A stretch of 64,000 nt of DNA from contig JAVJWR010000033.1 of NCBI GenBank assembly GCA_040221975.1, forward strand, positions 434,001-498,000, read 5' to 3'. Made by a program: the position numbers and the translations under genes. The stretch comes from Haliea sp040221975 (GTDB taxonomy: Bacteria; Pseudomonadota; Gammaproteobacteria; Pseudomonadales; Halieaceae). The notes under the pieces were generated by a model, which was given only the letters and a program-made list of their open reading frames with translations, was not told where the DNA came from and made no database searches. Below, one piece after another: positions 27,671 to 36,886 of the stretch (position 1 is its first letter; each line of letters starts with the position of its first letter).

Positions 27671-28645
27671 TCAGTAGACAGGGAGTTCGATGTGAGAAAA
27701 GAGCTCATCGAGTTCGGTCTTGCTGGGGTGGGAGAAGGCCTCCTGCACTACCTCCCGGGTCAGGTGCGGGGCAAAATCCTCAATAAAGTCATACATGTAA
27801 CCGCGAAGAAAAGTGCCGCGACGGCAGCCGATCTTGGTCACGCTGCTGGCAAACAGTTTGGTCGCATCCAGCGCGACCAGGTCGGCATCGGCACGCTCAT
27901 CGTAGGCCATGGCGGCGACAATACCGATGCCCAGGCCGAGGCGGACATAGGTCTTGATGACATCCGCATCGGCCGCGGTGAACACCACCCGGGGCACCAG
28001 ACCGCGGGCGACGAAGGCCTCGTCCAGTCTGGAGCGACCGGTAAAACCAAACACATAGGTTACGATCGGGTGCTCGGCCACATCCTCCAGGGTCAGCTCG
28101 GACAGCTGGGTCAGAGGGTGGTCACGGGGCACCAGCACGCAGCGGTTCCAGCGGTAACAGGGCATCATGATCAGGTCGCTGAACAGCTCCAGCGCCTCGG
28201 TGGCGATGGCGAAATCAACGGTGCCGTCGGCGGCCAGCTCGGAGATCTGCATCGGCGTGCCCTGGTGCATGTGCAGGGACACATCGGGGTAGCGCTCGAT
28301 AAAGGAGCGAATGGTCGCGGGCAGGGCGTACCGGGCCTGGGTGTGAGTGGTAGCAATCGAGAGACTGCCCTTCTTTTCGTTGGAATATTCCTGGGCGACC
28401 TGCTTGATGCTCTCGACCTTGCGCAGCACCTCCCCCGCTGTCTTGAGAATGGCTTCCCCGGCAGGTGTAACGTGGGTCAGGTGCTTGCCGCTGCGGGCAA
28501 AGATTTCAACTCCCAGTTCATCTTCCAGCAAGCGAATCTGCTTGCTGATGCCAGGTTGTGAGGTAAAGAGGCTCTGGGCAGTCGCCGACACGTTGAGTTC
28601 GTGGTGAGCCACTTCCCAGATATAGCGTAATTGCTGCAGTTTCAT
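27671..28645 (-). CDS. cysB: Transcriptional regulator CysB (LysR family)
   Basis: LysR-type activator of sulfur assimilation genes that senses N-acetylserine/O-acetylserine. 324 aa, as in E. coli. HTH at about 18-40 (LNVSATAQSLFTSQPGISKQ); effector domain with the CysB-typical TTHTQARYALP (about 98-108) and QGTPMQI. Starts MKLQQLRYIWEVAHHELNVS, nearly the family consensus. The 119-bp upstream gap contains TTGGCA...TACTAT-like elements with only a 15-bp spacer, so the promoter is uncertain. Confidence 0.96.
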   Translation of the reverse strand: MKLQQLRYIWEVAHHELNVSATAQSLFTSQPGISKQIRLLEDELGVEIFARSGKHLTHVTPAGEAILKTAGEVLRKVESIKQVAQEYSNEKKGSLSIATTHTQARYALPATIRSFIERYPDVSLHMHQGTPMQISELAADGTVDFAIATEALELFSDLIMMPCYRWNRCVLVPRDHPLTQLSELTLEDVAEHPIVTYVFGFTGRSRLDEAFVARGLVPRVVFTAADADVIKTYVRLGLGIGIVAAMAYDERADADLVALDATKLFASSVTKIGCRRGTFLRGYMYDFIEDFAPHLTREVVQEAFSHPSKTELDELFSHIELPVY

Positions 28646-28764
28646 CGCCTGGCATACTCCCCTGAGCGCGGCCCGCTCTCATGATGGGCACACATCGCTT
28701 ATGAAGAATAGTAGTTAAAGGTGCCATTTGCCAACAGCAATGGAATAACGAACCGACAAACGGC

Positions 28765-29664
28765 TCAATTATTGGCCACTCCGTGAGGCACATGCCCGGT
28801 GGCGATATGGGGGCTGGCCAATTGGCAGTGAGTCTCCTGGTCATCGAAGAAAACATCTGCCTGGTAGGCGCGCAAAAACTCGGTCTTGTTGAGTCCGCCC
28901 AGGAAAATCGATTCGTCAATCCGAATGTTCCAGGCACGCAGCGTGCGGATGACCCGTTCGTGGGCCGGCGCCGAGCGGGCGGTAACCAGCGCCGTACGGA
29001 TCGGTGCCTCAGTGGCAGGAAAAGCCTGCTGCAGCCGGTGCAGGGCAGCCAGGAAAGGCTTGAAGGGGCCACCACTCAAGGGAGTCCGTGCCGCTGCCTG
29101 CTCGCTGGCGGCGAACGCCTCCAGGCCTTCGCTCTTGTACACCCGCTCGGCCTCATCGGAGAACACTACCGCGTCGCCATCAAAGGCAAAACGGAGCTGG
29201 TCCGAGCCGCTGTTGCCACCCTTGTTGGAGACCAGGGTCGCCGCGGCGACGCCGCAGTTGAGGGCGTAGCGAACATCCTCTGCTTCATTGGACAGGAACA
29301 GCTGACAGCCGAAAGCGTTGATGTAGCGCCAGGGACTCTCCCCGCCACAGAAGGCGGCCCGGGTGATCGGCAGCTCAAAATGCTGGATCGAGTTGAATAC
29401 CCGCAGGCCTGTGTCGGCACTGTTGCGGGACAGCAACACCACCTCCACCTGCGCGCTGTCACCAAGCAGGGTGTTCAGGCGCAGCAGTTTTTGTACCACC
29501 GGGAACGCCTCCCCCGGCTGCAGCGGCTCCTCTTCATGGGCGATCTGGTATTCGGAGTAGGCCTGCAGGCCATCCTGCTGAAACACGCGATGGCTCTCGT
29601 CCAGGTCAAACAATGCCCGGGAGGAAATCGCGATTACCAGCTTGTTGGAAATGTCTTCAGCCAT
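28765..29664 (-). CDS. 5'-nucleotidase (cytosolic NT5C1-like family)
   Basis: 299-aa protein matching the 5'-nucleotidase family related to animal NT5C1A, which dephosphorylates AMP and other nucleotides. Blocks: LVIAISSRALFDLDESH (6-22), VEVVLLSRNSADTGLRVFNSI, ITRAAFCGG, FDGDAVVFSDEAERVY with the acidic catalytic core, GGPFKPFLAALH, ALVTARSAPAHERVIRTLR and FLGGLNKTEFL. No signal peptide. Transcribed leftward between the BCCT transporter and cysB with gaps of 66 and 119 bp; no functional link is evident. Confidence 0.88.
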   Translation of the reverse strand: MAEDISNKLVIAISSRALFDLDESHRVFQQDGLQAYSEYQIAHEEEPLQPGEAFPVVQKLLRLNTLLGDSAQVEVVLLSRNSADTGLRVFNSIQHFELPITRAAFCGGESPWRYINAFGCQLFLSNEAEDVRYALNCGVAAATLVSNKGGNSGSDQLRFAFDGDAVVFSDEAERVYKSEGLEAFAASEQAAARTPLSGGPFKPFLAALHRLQQAFPATEAPIRTALVTARSAPAHERVIRTLRAWNIRIDESIFLGGLNKTEFLRAYQADVFFDDQETHCQLASPHIATGHVPHGVANN

Positions 29665-29730
29665 GGGCCGAGTTTACCTTGTCCGCAATGGCCCGCATAG
29701 CTGCAACAGCTGCCCCAGAACGGGCCCGCA

Positions 29731-31350
29731 TTATTCCCGCAGCGGTGATTTCATGTCACTGTCCGGAGGCAACTGCTCCAGAGGGTCCGCTGCGGTCAAT
29801 TCGGCTTCATGTTGTTCCAGCAGGCGCTGGATACGTCCTCGCAACAATGCCTCGTGCAACTCTGCCTGCCGGCGTTCGTTGCGCAGTGACTTGAGCAGGG
29901 ACACGGCCATGAAGATCATCAGTACCATGAACGGAAAAGCCGCCACAATGGACATGGTTTGCAGGGCTCCGAGGCCGCCACTCAACAGCAGCACACCCGC
30001 CAACAGCCCTTGCACAACTCCCCATGTGACACGCAGCCAGCGCGCCGGGGTCAGGACACCCTTGCCGGTAAACATGCCGAGAACGAAGGTGGCGGAGTTC
30101 GCCGAAGTGATGACGAAGAGTACGGTCAGCACCAGCAACAGCACCGCCAGCACGTCCGCCCCGGGCAGTCTCTGCAGCATCAGAAACAGGCCGGAGCTGA
30201 TCTCCTCGTTGACCGCTGCGGCAATGCCGGGCTCCCCGAACAGTTCCTGGAACAGCGCTGTGCCACCAAAGGTGGCAAACCAGACTGCGCTCAAGAGTAC
30301 CGGCATGCCGATCACACCGAGAACGAACTCCCGGATCGTGCGCCCACGCGAGATACGGGCGATAAAACTGCCCACGAACGGCGCCCAGGACAGGCCCCAG
30401 GCCCAGTAGAAGATCGTCCAGCGCTCGACCCAGTCTTCCCCGGTGTAGGGCGTCATCAGAAGGCTCATGCCGATAACGTTGCCGAAGTAATCGCCGATCG
30501 CGTTGGTGAGGGCGGCCGTGATGAAATCCGTGGGGCCGGCAAAAAACACGAACAGCAACAAACCCGCTGCCAACAGCATGTTGGCATCGCTGATGTAGCG
30601 CACCCCACTCTCCAGCGGAGTGAGAGCGCAGAGCAGGAATATCACTGCGACCCCGCCCAGAATCGCGAGCTGGGAGCTGGTGGTGAAGGCGACACCCGCC
30701 ACGGATACCAGGCCACTGTTGATTTGAATCACCCCCAACCCCAACGTGGTCGCCACCCCGAAAACCGTCGACACCACCGCCAGGATGTTGATGGCATGCC
30801 CCACGCCTCCATCCACCCGATCGCCGAGGCTGGCCCTGAATGCCTCGCTGATCAGGCCCGGGCGCTGCTGGCGGAATCGTACGTAGGCAATCGCCAGACC
30901 TACTACCGCAAAGTTGGCCCACTGGTGGAAACCCCAGTGGAACAGGGAATAACGCATGCCGAGACTGGCGGCCTCGGGAGTGCCGGCCGGGACCTGCCCC
31001 AGGGGTGGAGCATTGTAATGGGTCATCGGCTCGGCCACGCCCCAGAACACCAGGCCAACGCCCATGCCGGCGGAGAAAATCATGCCCAACCAGGCCGGAT
31101 AGGGAAACTCCGGCACCTCCCCGTCTGCACCGAGGCGGATGTGACCATAGTCGGACAGTGCGACGGACAGGCAGAACACCAGGAACCCGGTAGTTGCGAA
31201 CAGGTACAGCCAGCCAAAGTGCTCAGTGGTGAAGTGCAGGGCCAGTTCCGCGCGATTGGCCAGCAACTCGGGCGCGGCCACACCCAGGGCGACAAAGGCC
31301 AGCAACAGCAGCAGCGACAGGTAGAAAACCCAGCCCGGACGATGAGTCAT
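29731..31350 (-). CDS. BCCT-family transporter (betaine/choline/carnitine type)
   Basis: 539-aa inner-membrane protein with 12 expected helices. Family signatures: GMGVGLVFWGVAEPM, FHWGFHQWANFAVVGLAIAY, and WTIFYWAWGLSWAPFVGSF (the central substrate/sodium region, with Gly where many members have Trp). The C-terminal tail of about 60 residues is charged and Glu-rich, as in osmo-sensing members. ATG 31350 shares one base with the stop of the AGCS gene (TGATG), so the two are coupled. Likely substrate is a quaternary ammonium compound; which one cannot be read from sequence. Confidence 0.93.
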   Translation of the reverse strand: MTHRPGWVFYLSLLLLLAFVALGVAAPELLANRAELALHFTTEHFGWLYLFATTGFLVFCLSVALSDYGHIRLGADGEVPEFPYPAWLGMIFSAGMGVGLVFWGVAEPMTHYNAPPLGQVPAGTPEAASLGMRYSLFHWGFHQWANFAVVGLAIAYVRFRQQRPGLISEAFRASLGDRVDGGVGHAINILAVVSTVFGVATTLGLGVIQINSGLVSVAGVAFTTSSQLAILGGVAVIFLLCALTPLESGVRYISDANMLLAAGLLLFVFFAGPTDFITAALTNAIGDYFGNVIGMSLLMTPYTGEDWVERWTIFYWAWGLSWAPFVGSFIARISRGRTIREFVLGVIGMPVLLSAVWFATFGGTALFQELFGEPGIAAAVNEEISSGLFLMLQRLPGADVLAVLLLVLTVLFVITSANSATFVLGMFTGKGVLTPARWLRVTWGVVQGLLAGVLLLSGGLGALQTMSIVAAFPFMVLMIFMAVSLLKSLRNERRQAELHEALLRGRIQRLLEQHEAELTAADPLEQLPPDSDMKSPLRE

Positions 31351-32678
31351 CACGACTCCGCTTTGAAATAGTCCCTGCTGATACGGAACACCAGCGGCCC
31401 GAGCAGCAGTAGCGCGATCAGGTTCGGAATGGCCATGAACGCGTTTAGCGTATCGGCAATCAGCCACACCAGTTCCAGTTCGATCATGGTGCCGACCGGG
31501 ATCGCGGCCACCCACAGCAGGCGGAACGGCAGGCTGGCCCGAACCCCAAACAGGAATACCGCGCAACGTTCGCCATAAAAAGACCAGCCAATCATGGTGG
31601 TAAAAGCGAACAGGCACAGGCCCAGGCTGACCACGTACTGCCCGCCGGGCATGCCGCCGGCAAAGGCCATGGAGGTCAAGCTGGCGCCGCTGACGCCAGA
31701 GGGCAAGACATCCATGATCACGATCACCAGCCCCGTCATGGTACACACCACCAGAGTGTCGATAAACGTGCCGAGCATAGCAATCATCCCCTGCTGCACC
31801 GGCTGGTTGGTGCGCGCCGCCGCATGGGCAATGGGAGCGCTGCCGAGGCCCGCCTCGTTGGAGAACACCCCTCGGGCAACGCCAAAGCGAATCGCCGCCC
31901 AGACGGTGGCGCCGGCAAAACCACCGGTGGCAGCGGAACCGCTAAAGGCCGACTCAACAATGACAGCAACAGCGGCCGGCACGGCACTGATGTGGATGAT
32001 GAGGACAGTCAGTCCCATGAGCATATAGCTCAGGGCCATGAAGGGGACCAGCCAGCTGGCGACCCGGGCGATGCGCCGCACCCCCCCCAGGATCACCGCG
32101 GCCACCAGGACCATCAGCACCAGACCGGTAGCCAGTGGCGGCACGGCAAAGGAGTCCTGCAGCACCTGGGATACGGAATTGGACTGCACGGTATTGGCGA
32201 TGCCAAACCCGGCGAGGGTACCGAATATCGCGAAGGCCCAGGCCAGCCAGTGCCAGCGCTTGTGCAGGCCGTTGCGGATGTAGTACATGGGGCCGCCGCT
32301 GTAATTGCCCTCTGCATCCTGTTCCCGGAAACGCACCGCACAGACAGCTTCGGCGTACTTGGTCGCCATGCCCACCAGGGCCGTGATCCACATCCAGAAC
32401 AGGGCACCGGGCCCGCCCAGCACCAGGGCGGTCGCCACTCCGGCAATATTGCCCGTACCGATGGTTGCCGACAGGGAGGTCATCAGGGCGCTGAACGGCG
32501 AAATATCGCCCTTGCCGTGCCCTTTCCTGCCCCCGATGAGAAGCCCAAACGCCCGCGGGATGTTGCGCAAGGTCAGGAACCGCAGCCCGATACTCAGATA
32601 CAGGCCCGTCCCCAGCAACAGCACCAGCATCACCGGCCCCCAGGCCCAGCTGTTGATGGTCGTGATCACGTCGGTCAT
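31350..32678 (-). CDS. Alanine or glycine:sodium symporter (AGCS family)
   Basis: 442-aa inner-membrane symporter. AGCS marks: LSATIGTGNIAGVATALVLGGPGALFWMWITALVGMATKYAE (positions about 69-110), GGPMYYI, and FSNEAGLGSAPIAHAAA. Imports alanine, glycine or a related amino acid with sodium. It lies 17 bp after a PLP-dependent amino-acid enzyme and its stop overlaps the BCCT start, making a catabolic unit of one enzyme and two transporters. Confidence 0.94.
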   Translation of the reverse strand: MTDVITTINSWAWGPVMLVLLLGTGLYLSIGLRFLTLRNIPRAFGLLIGGRKGHGKGDISPFSALMTSLSATIGTGNIAGVATALVLGGPGALFWMWITALVGMATKYAEAVCAVRFREQDAEGNYSGGPMYYIRNGLHKRWHWLAWAFAIFGTLAGFGIANTVQSNSVSQVLQDSFAVPPLATGLVLMVLVAAVILGGVRRIARVASWLVPFMALSYMLMGLTVLIIHISAVPAAVAVIVESAFSGSAATGGFAGATVWAAIRFGVARGVFSNEAGLGSAPIAHAAARTNQPVQQGMIAMLGTFIDTLVVCTMTGLVIVIMDVLPSGVSGASLTSMAFAGGMPGGQYVVSLGLCLFAFTTMIGWSFYGERCAVFLFGVRASLPFRLLWVAAIPVGTMIELELVWLIADTLNAFMAIPNLIALLLLGPLVFRISRDYFKAES

Positions 32679-32695
32679 TACGCCCGCCCCTGGAT

Positions 32696-33712
32696 TCAGC
32701 CGCGCCCCCCGGCGCCGGCGAACTCAAACTGTTGTGCCTGCGGGAAGACCCCGAAGACACCCCCTGTGTGCAGAAACACAATATCGCGGCAGTCGCGGAA
32801 ACGCCCCGCCTCAAGCTCCGCGAGCATGCCCTGAAATGCCTTGCCGGTATAGACCGGGTCCAGCAAAAGACCCTCTAGCGCTGCCAGTTCCGCGATCAGC
32901 GCGAACACCTCGGAATCGGCCACGCCATAACCGGCGCCGACGTAACCATCCAGCACTCGGGTTTCCGTGGTAACGGTGGGCGCTGCGGGGAAGCGGGCCT
33001 GCCAGTCCGCGGTGTCGGCGGCCACCTTGTCCAGGAAGTACTGCTCGTCATCACAGACATTCACCCCCCATACGGTGAGCGACAAATCGTACAGACTGAC
33101 GCCGAGAGCCAGCCCTGCCTGGGTGCCACCGGAGCCCGTCGCGGTCACCAGATGGGCACGGTCAATGCCCGCGGTGGCCAGGTCTGCGGCCAGCTCTTCA
33201 CAGGCGGCGATATAGCCCCAGACGCCGAGTCCATCGCTGCCCCCGGTGGGAATCGCCAGTGCCTTGCGACCGAGGCCGGCATAGTGCGTCTGCCAAGCAG
33301 CGAACAGGTCCGGCAACTCGCTGACATATTGGCGTTTGGGGTAGCAGTTGATGGTTGCACCCGCCAGCTGGTCCAGCAGGAAGTTGCCCTCACTTACGGC
33401 GGGTTCGTCCCCGCGCAGCAGCAGGTGTACCGAGAGTCCCAGCTGGGCACCGGCGAACGCGGTGGCGCGGCAGTGATTGCTCTGCACGCCTCCGCAGGTA
33501 ATGAGTGTGTCGTACCCTTCCGCCAGGGCATGGGCGACGATGAACTCGAGCTTGCGGACCTTGTTGCCACTGAGCAGGCAACCGCTGAGGTCGTCGCGCT
33601 TGACCCAGAGCCGGTGGCCCTGCCCCCAGCGCTCGCTGGCGCGGGCCAGGTATTGCAGCGGAGTGGGCCTGCGGGCCAGTTCTACCCGCGGCGGGAACTC
33701 AGGCGCTGGCAT
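32696..33712 (-). CDS. PLP-dependent D-cysteine desulfhydrase / ACC deaminase family enzyme
   Basis: 338-aa fold-type II PLP enzyme. The PLP Lys is in LLSGNKVRKLEF (Lys51 or nearby) and the substrate loop is CGGVQSNHCRATA; TATGSGGTQAGLALG binds the phosphate. Members deaminate D-cysteine, 1-aminocyclopropane-1-carboxylate or L-cysteate; I cannot choose between them. ATG overlaps the yajC stop by one base (TGATG) and the AGCS symporter follows after 17 bp, so the symporter may import its substrate. Confidence 0.88.
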   Translation of the reverse strand: MPAPEFPPRVELARRPTPLQYLARASERWGQGHRLWVKRDDLSGCLLSGNKVRKLEFIVAHALAEGYDTLITCGGVQSNHCRATAFAGAQLGLSVHLLLRGDEPAVSEGNFLLDQLAGATINCYPKRQYVSELPDLFAAWQTHYAGLGRKALAIPTGGSDGLGVWGYIAACEELAADLATAGIDRAHLVTATGSGGTQAGLALGVSLYDLSLTVWGVNVCDDEQYFLDKVAADTADWQARFPAAPTVTTETRVLDGYVGAGYGVADSEVFALIAELAALEGLLLDPVYTGKAFQGMLAELEAGRFRDCRDIVFLHTGGVFGVFPQAQQFEFAGAGGRG

Positions 33713-34047
33713 CAGCCAATGGACTTGAGGGTTCCCTTCGGCAATACGGCATGGACATGAATGCGCTGGAACTTCATGTCCACATTGTTGGCGACGTTCA
33801 GCACCATGTAGTTGTCATCCAGGCTGGTGATGCGACCGAGGATGCCGGAACTGGTCACCACTTCGTCGCCCTTGCTCAGCGCCGAGACCATTTGCGCGTG
33901 TTCTTTCTGGCGCTTGCGCTGAGGGCGGATCGCGATGAAGTAGAACAGTGCGAAAAGGCCGACCAGGAAGACAATCTGAAATATTTCACCGCCACCGGAG
34001 GCGGCGCCTCCAGCTTGGGCGTGTGCGCTGGCAATGAACAAACTCAT
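33712..34047 (-). CDS. yajC: Sec translocase accessory subunit YajC
   Basis: 111-aa inner-membrane protein with one helix (about 22-42, IFQIVFLVGLFALFYFIAI) followed by RPQRKRQKEHAQM and the conserved LSKGDEVVTSSGILGRI domain. It accompanies SecDF. ATG 34047 (MSLFIASAHAQ) is the family start, with GGAG-like GGAGTTTCC upstream. The usual tgt-yajC-secD-secF order is absent: here yajC is followed with a one-base overlap by a PLP enzyme gene, an uncommon setting. Confidence 0.94.
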   Translation of the reverse strand: MSLFIASAHAQAGGAASGGGEIFQIVFLVGLFALFYFIAIRPQRKRQKEHAQMVSALSKGDEVVTSSGILGRITSLDDNYMVLNVANNVDMKFQRIHVHAVLPKGTLKSIG

Positions 34048-34159
34048 GGAAACTCCTTGTTGACGCATCAGAGGGAAAGGCAGTTGTGGAAGGTCGAGAG
34101 CAGGCGCAAATGTACAGCGAATCCACTGCCCCTGCAATGTGAATGAGGACGCCGCAGGC

Positions 34160-34942
34160 TCAGGCGCGCAGTTCGAAATCGTACTCCATGATCTGCGGCG
34201 CGTGGTCGGAAAAGCGCTGGGCCTTGTAGATATCCGCTCTCTTTACAGAGAACGCGAGCCCCGGCGTGATCAGCTGGTAGTCCAGGCGCCAGCCCACGTT
34301 CTTGTCCCAGGACTGGCCACGATTGGACCACCAGGTGTACTGGTCCGGTTCCTGATTGACCAGACGAAAGGAGTCGATGTAGCCCAGCTCGTCGTAGACC
34401 TGGTCCAGCCAGGCCCGCTCCTCCGGCAGGAAACCGGAATTCTTCTGGTTGGCCCTCCAGTTCTTCAGGTCGATGGGCTTGTGGCAGATGTTCCAGTCGG
34501 CGCAGATGATGAACTCGCGGCGCTTGCGGCGCAGGGCGCGCAGGTGCTGGTAGAACTGCTCCATGAAGTCGAACTTCTTTGCCAGCGCCGCCTCGCTGCT
34601 GGTACCGGAGGGCAGGTACAGGGAGATGACGCTGATACCATCGTAGTCCGCCTGCAAATACCGGCCCTCGGTATCTGCCGACTCCCAGCCCAGGCTGGTC
34701 ACGACCATCCGTGGCTTGACCCGGGAATACAGCGCGGTGCCGCTATAGCCCTTTTTGCGCGCATCGTTGTAGTAACAGTAATAGCCTTCCGGGTTGAAGA
34801 CCGGGTCCGCTAGCTGCTCTTCCTGGGCCTTGGTCTCCTGGATACAGACCACATCCGCCTCCTGCCGCGCCAGCCAGTCGAAGAAACCCTTGCGGGCAGC
34901 GGCGCGAATGCCGTTGGTATTGCAGGTAATGATGGTCGCCAC
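34160..34942 (-). CDS. xthA: Exodeoxyribonuclease III
   Basis: AP endonuclease/3'-5' exonuclease of base-excision repair, 260 aa. Motifs: N-terminal CNTNGIRAA, metal Glu in CIQETKAQ (Glu36), YYNDARKKGYSGTAL, GRYLQADY, ICADWNICHKPIDLKN, and the C-terminal FSDHAPQIMEYDFEL catalytic His. It is divergent from the acyl-CoA synthetase gene over 184 bp, and 112 bp upstream of yajC on the same strand. Confidence 0.96.
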   Translation of the reverse strand: MATIITCNTNGIRAAARKGFFDWLARQEADVVCIQETKAQEEQLADPVFNPEGYYCYYNDARKKGYSGTALYSRVKPRMVVTSLGWESADTEGRYLQADYDGISVISLYLPSGTSSEAALAKKFDFMEQFYQHLRALRRKRREFIICADWNICHKPIDLKNWRANQKNSGFLPEERAWLDQVYDELGYIDSFRLVNQEPDQYTWWSNRGQSWDKNVGWRLDYQLITPGLAFSVKRADIYKAQRFSDHAPQIMEYDFELRA

Positions 34943-35126
34943 GACTTGCCCCGGTCAGCAGGAAACGCGGCAGTGTAACGGAATGGACCAGCCCGCTTCA
35001 ATTCGCCCGCTCGAGAACGCTGCCGCTGCCCCCCAAGGCCGGGCTTGTGTATCATTCGGGACCAACAGATTCCAAGCTCTGCACTCATCTTCGACACCGA
35101 CGACAACCGGGAGACCCCAGATCGCC

Positions 35127-36833
35127 ATGAATGATGTCGCCGCAATCAGCACCCGCCTGCAAACCGCCTGTGAGCAACTGACCGCTCCCGGTGCGCCTTT
35201 CGAGCTGGAGACCCGGGTCGTCAACGGGGTCGAAATGCGCTGCTACCGCAACGCGCCGGCCGACCTGGCCACTGCACTGGCGGCCGGCCGCACGCACGCC
35301 GACAGAACCGCCGTCACCTACGAGGATGAACGCTACAGTTTCGACGAATTTTTTGCCGCGGCCGACCGCTTCGCCCACTACCTTGTCCACGAGGCTGGCA
35401 TCCAGCCGGGTGACCGCATCGCCATCGCCATGCGCAACTACCCGGAATGGATGTTTGCCTTTGTCGGTGCCGTCTCGGTGGGTGCGGTGGTGGTCCCCCT
35501 GAACAGCTGGGGTCGGGGGGAAGAGCTGAGCTATGCCCTGGGCGACGCCAGCGCCAAACTCGTGGTCTGCGACCCGGAACGGCTGGCGCTGACAAGGCCC
35601 CGGCTGCAGGATCTGGGCTGCAAAGCCATCGTCGCCCGCAGTGCCGGTACCGATACCCGTGGTGCCGACACCTGGGAAGCCACCCAGCGCGGGCCCGCGG
35701 AGTGCCCACAGGTGGACATCAGCCCCGATGACCTGGTGATGATCATGTACACCTCGGGCACCACCGGCAAGCCCAAGGGCGCCGCGTCCACCCACTTCGC
35801 CATCGCCCAGGCCCTGTACAACTTCGAGCTAATGGCCTACATGTCGGCCATGGCGAACCCGGAGATCGTCGGCAAGATGATGTCCTCGGGTTTCGAGCCT
35901 TCGACCCTGCTGTCGGTGCCCCTGTTTCACGTTTCCGGCTGCTATGCCGTGTTTCTGCTCAACCTGCGCGGCGGGCGCAAGACCAGCATCCTGTACAAGT
36001 GGGATCCGGTTGACGCCCTCAAGGTCATCGAGCGCGAACACATTACCGTGTTCACCGGCGTGCCGGCCATGACCATCGCCATGCTGGAGTCGCCCGAATT
36101 CGAGCGCACCGATACCAGCAGCCTGTATTCACTGGGCGCAGGCGGCACCGCCTGCCCACCACACCTGAAGGACCTGATCTACGACAAGATACCCCACGCC
36201 TATCCCGGCACCGGCTATGGCATGACCGAAACCAACGCCACCGGCAGCAGTTGCACCGGCGAGGCCTACCGGGTCTGCCCCACCGCGGCCGGCACCCTGT
36301 CGCCCATCGTCGACCTGCGCGCGGTTGATGCCGATGGCAATACCCTGCCGCCCGGCCAGGCCGGCGAATTGATGATACGCAGCCCCACCAATGCCCGGGA
36401 ATACTGGAACCTGCCCGCGGCCACGGCGGAAACCTTTGTCGACGGCTGGGTGCGCACCGGGGATATCGGCTACGTGGATGAGTATGGCTTCGTCCATGTC
36501 GTGGACCGGATCAAGGACATGGTGATCCGCAGCGGGGAAAACATCTACCCGATCGAAGTGGAAGGCGTCCTTACCGCCCATCCGCAGGTGCGCGAGGCCT
36601 CTGTCTATGGTTTGCCGCACCCGGAGCTGGGAGAAGAGCTCGCTGCCACCGTGCACGGCGAACCGGGTTTGCGCCCGGAGGATCTGACCGCCTACCTGAA
36701 AGAACACCTCGCCGGCTTCAAGGTTCCCACCCAGTGGTTACTGACCGCTGAACCGCTGGCCCGCAATGCCACCGGCAAACTGCTGAAGCAGGAGATCCGC
36801 TCGCGACACCTGCAGCAGTGGCCGCACACCTGA
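35127..36833 (+). CDS. Acyl-CoA synthetase / AMP-dependent ligase
   Basis: 568-aa ANL-superfamily enzyme that activates a carboxylic acid as acyl-AMP and then acyl-CoA. Motifs: MYTSGTTGKPKG at about 207-218 (ATP loop), GYGMTETNATGS, the VRTGDIGYVDEYGFVHVVDRIKDMVIRSGENIYPIEVE hinge block, and the C-terminal catalytic Lys in NATGKLLKQE. ATG 35127 gives the family N-terminus. It faces the P450-led operon and converges with its last gene, so a fatty-, terpenoid- or steroid-derived acid is a reasonable guess for substrate, but nothing in the sequence fixes it. Confidence 0.9.
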   Translation: MNDVAAISTRLQTACEQLTAPGAPFELETRVVNGVEMRCYRNAPADLATALAAGRTHADRTAVTYEDERYSFDEFFAAADRFAHYLVHEAGIQPGDRIAIAMRNYPEWMFAFVGAVSVGAVVVPLNSWGRGEELSYALGDASAKLVVCDPERLALTRPRLQDLGCKAIVARSAGTDTRGADTWEATQRGPAECPQVDISPDDLVMIMYTSGTTGKPKGAASTHFAIAQALYNFELMAYMSAMANPEIVGKMMSSGFEPSTLLSVPLFHVSGCYAVFLLNLRGGRKTSILYKWDPVDALKVIEREHITVFTGVPAMTIAMLESPEFERTDTSSLYSLGAGGTACPPHLKDLIYDKIPHAYPGTGYGMTETNATGSSCTGEAYRVCPTAAGTLSPIVDLRAVDADGNTLPPGQAGELMIRSPTNAREYWNLPAATAETFVDGWVRTGDIGYVDEYGFVHVVDRIKDMVIRSGENIYPIEVEGVLTAHPQVREASVYGLPHPELGEELAATVHGEPGLRPEDLTAYLKEHLAGFKVPTQWLLTAEPLARNATGKLLKQEIRSRHLQQWPHT

Positions 36834-36854
36834 GGACGCCGCAACAACCGGCAG

Positions 36855-36877
36855 ACCCCCTTCAGCTGCAGCGGGGT
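36855..36877. terminator. Hairpin between converging genes
   Basis: ACCCC at 36855-36859 pairs with GGGGT at 36873-36877 around the palindrome CTGCAG; an outer GGCA/TGCC pair could extend it. It lies in the 53-bp gap between the converging acyl-CoA synthetase and GST genes. There is no T-run on either side, so intrinsic termination is only possible, not shown. Confidence 0.3.
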
Positions 36878-36886
36878 TGGTGCCTG

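Noticed and set aside
27640..27675. Terminator between cysB and thrH (GCCGC/GCGGC hairpin)
   Set aside because: The T-run lies upstream of the stem in the direction of the cysB transcript, the wrong side for termination.
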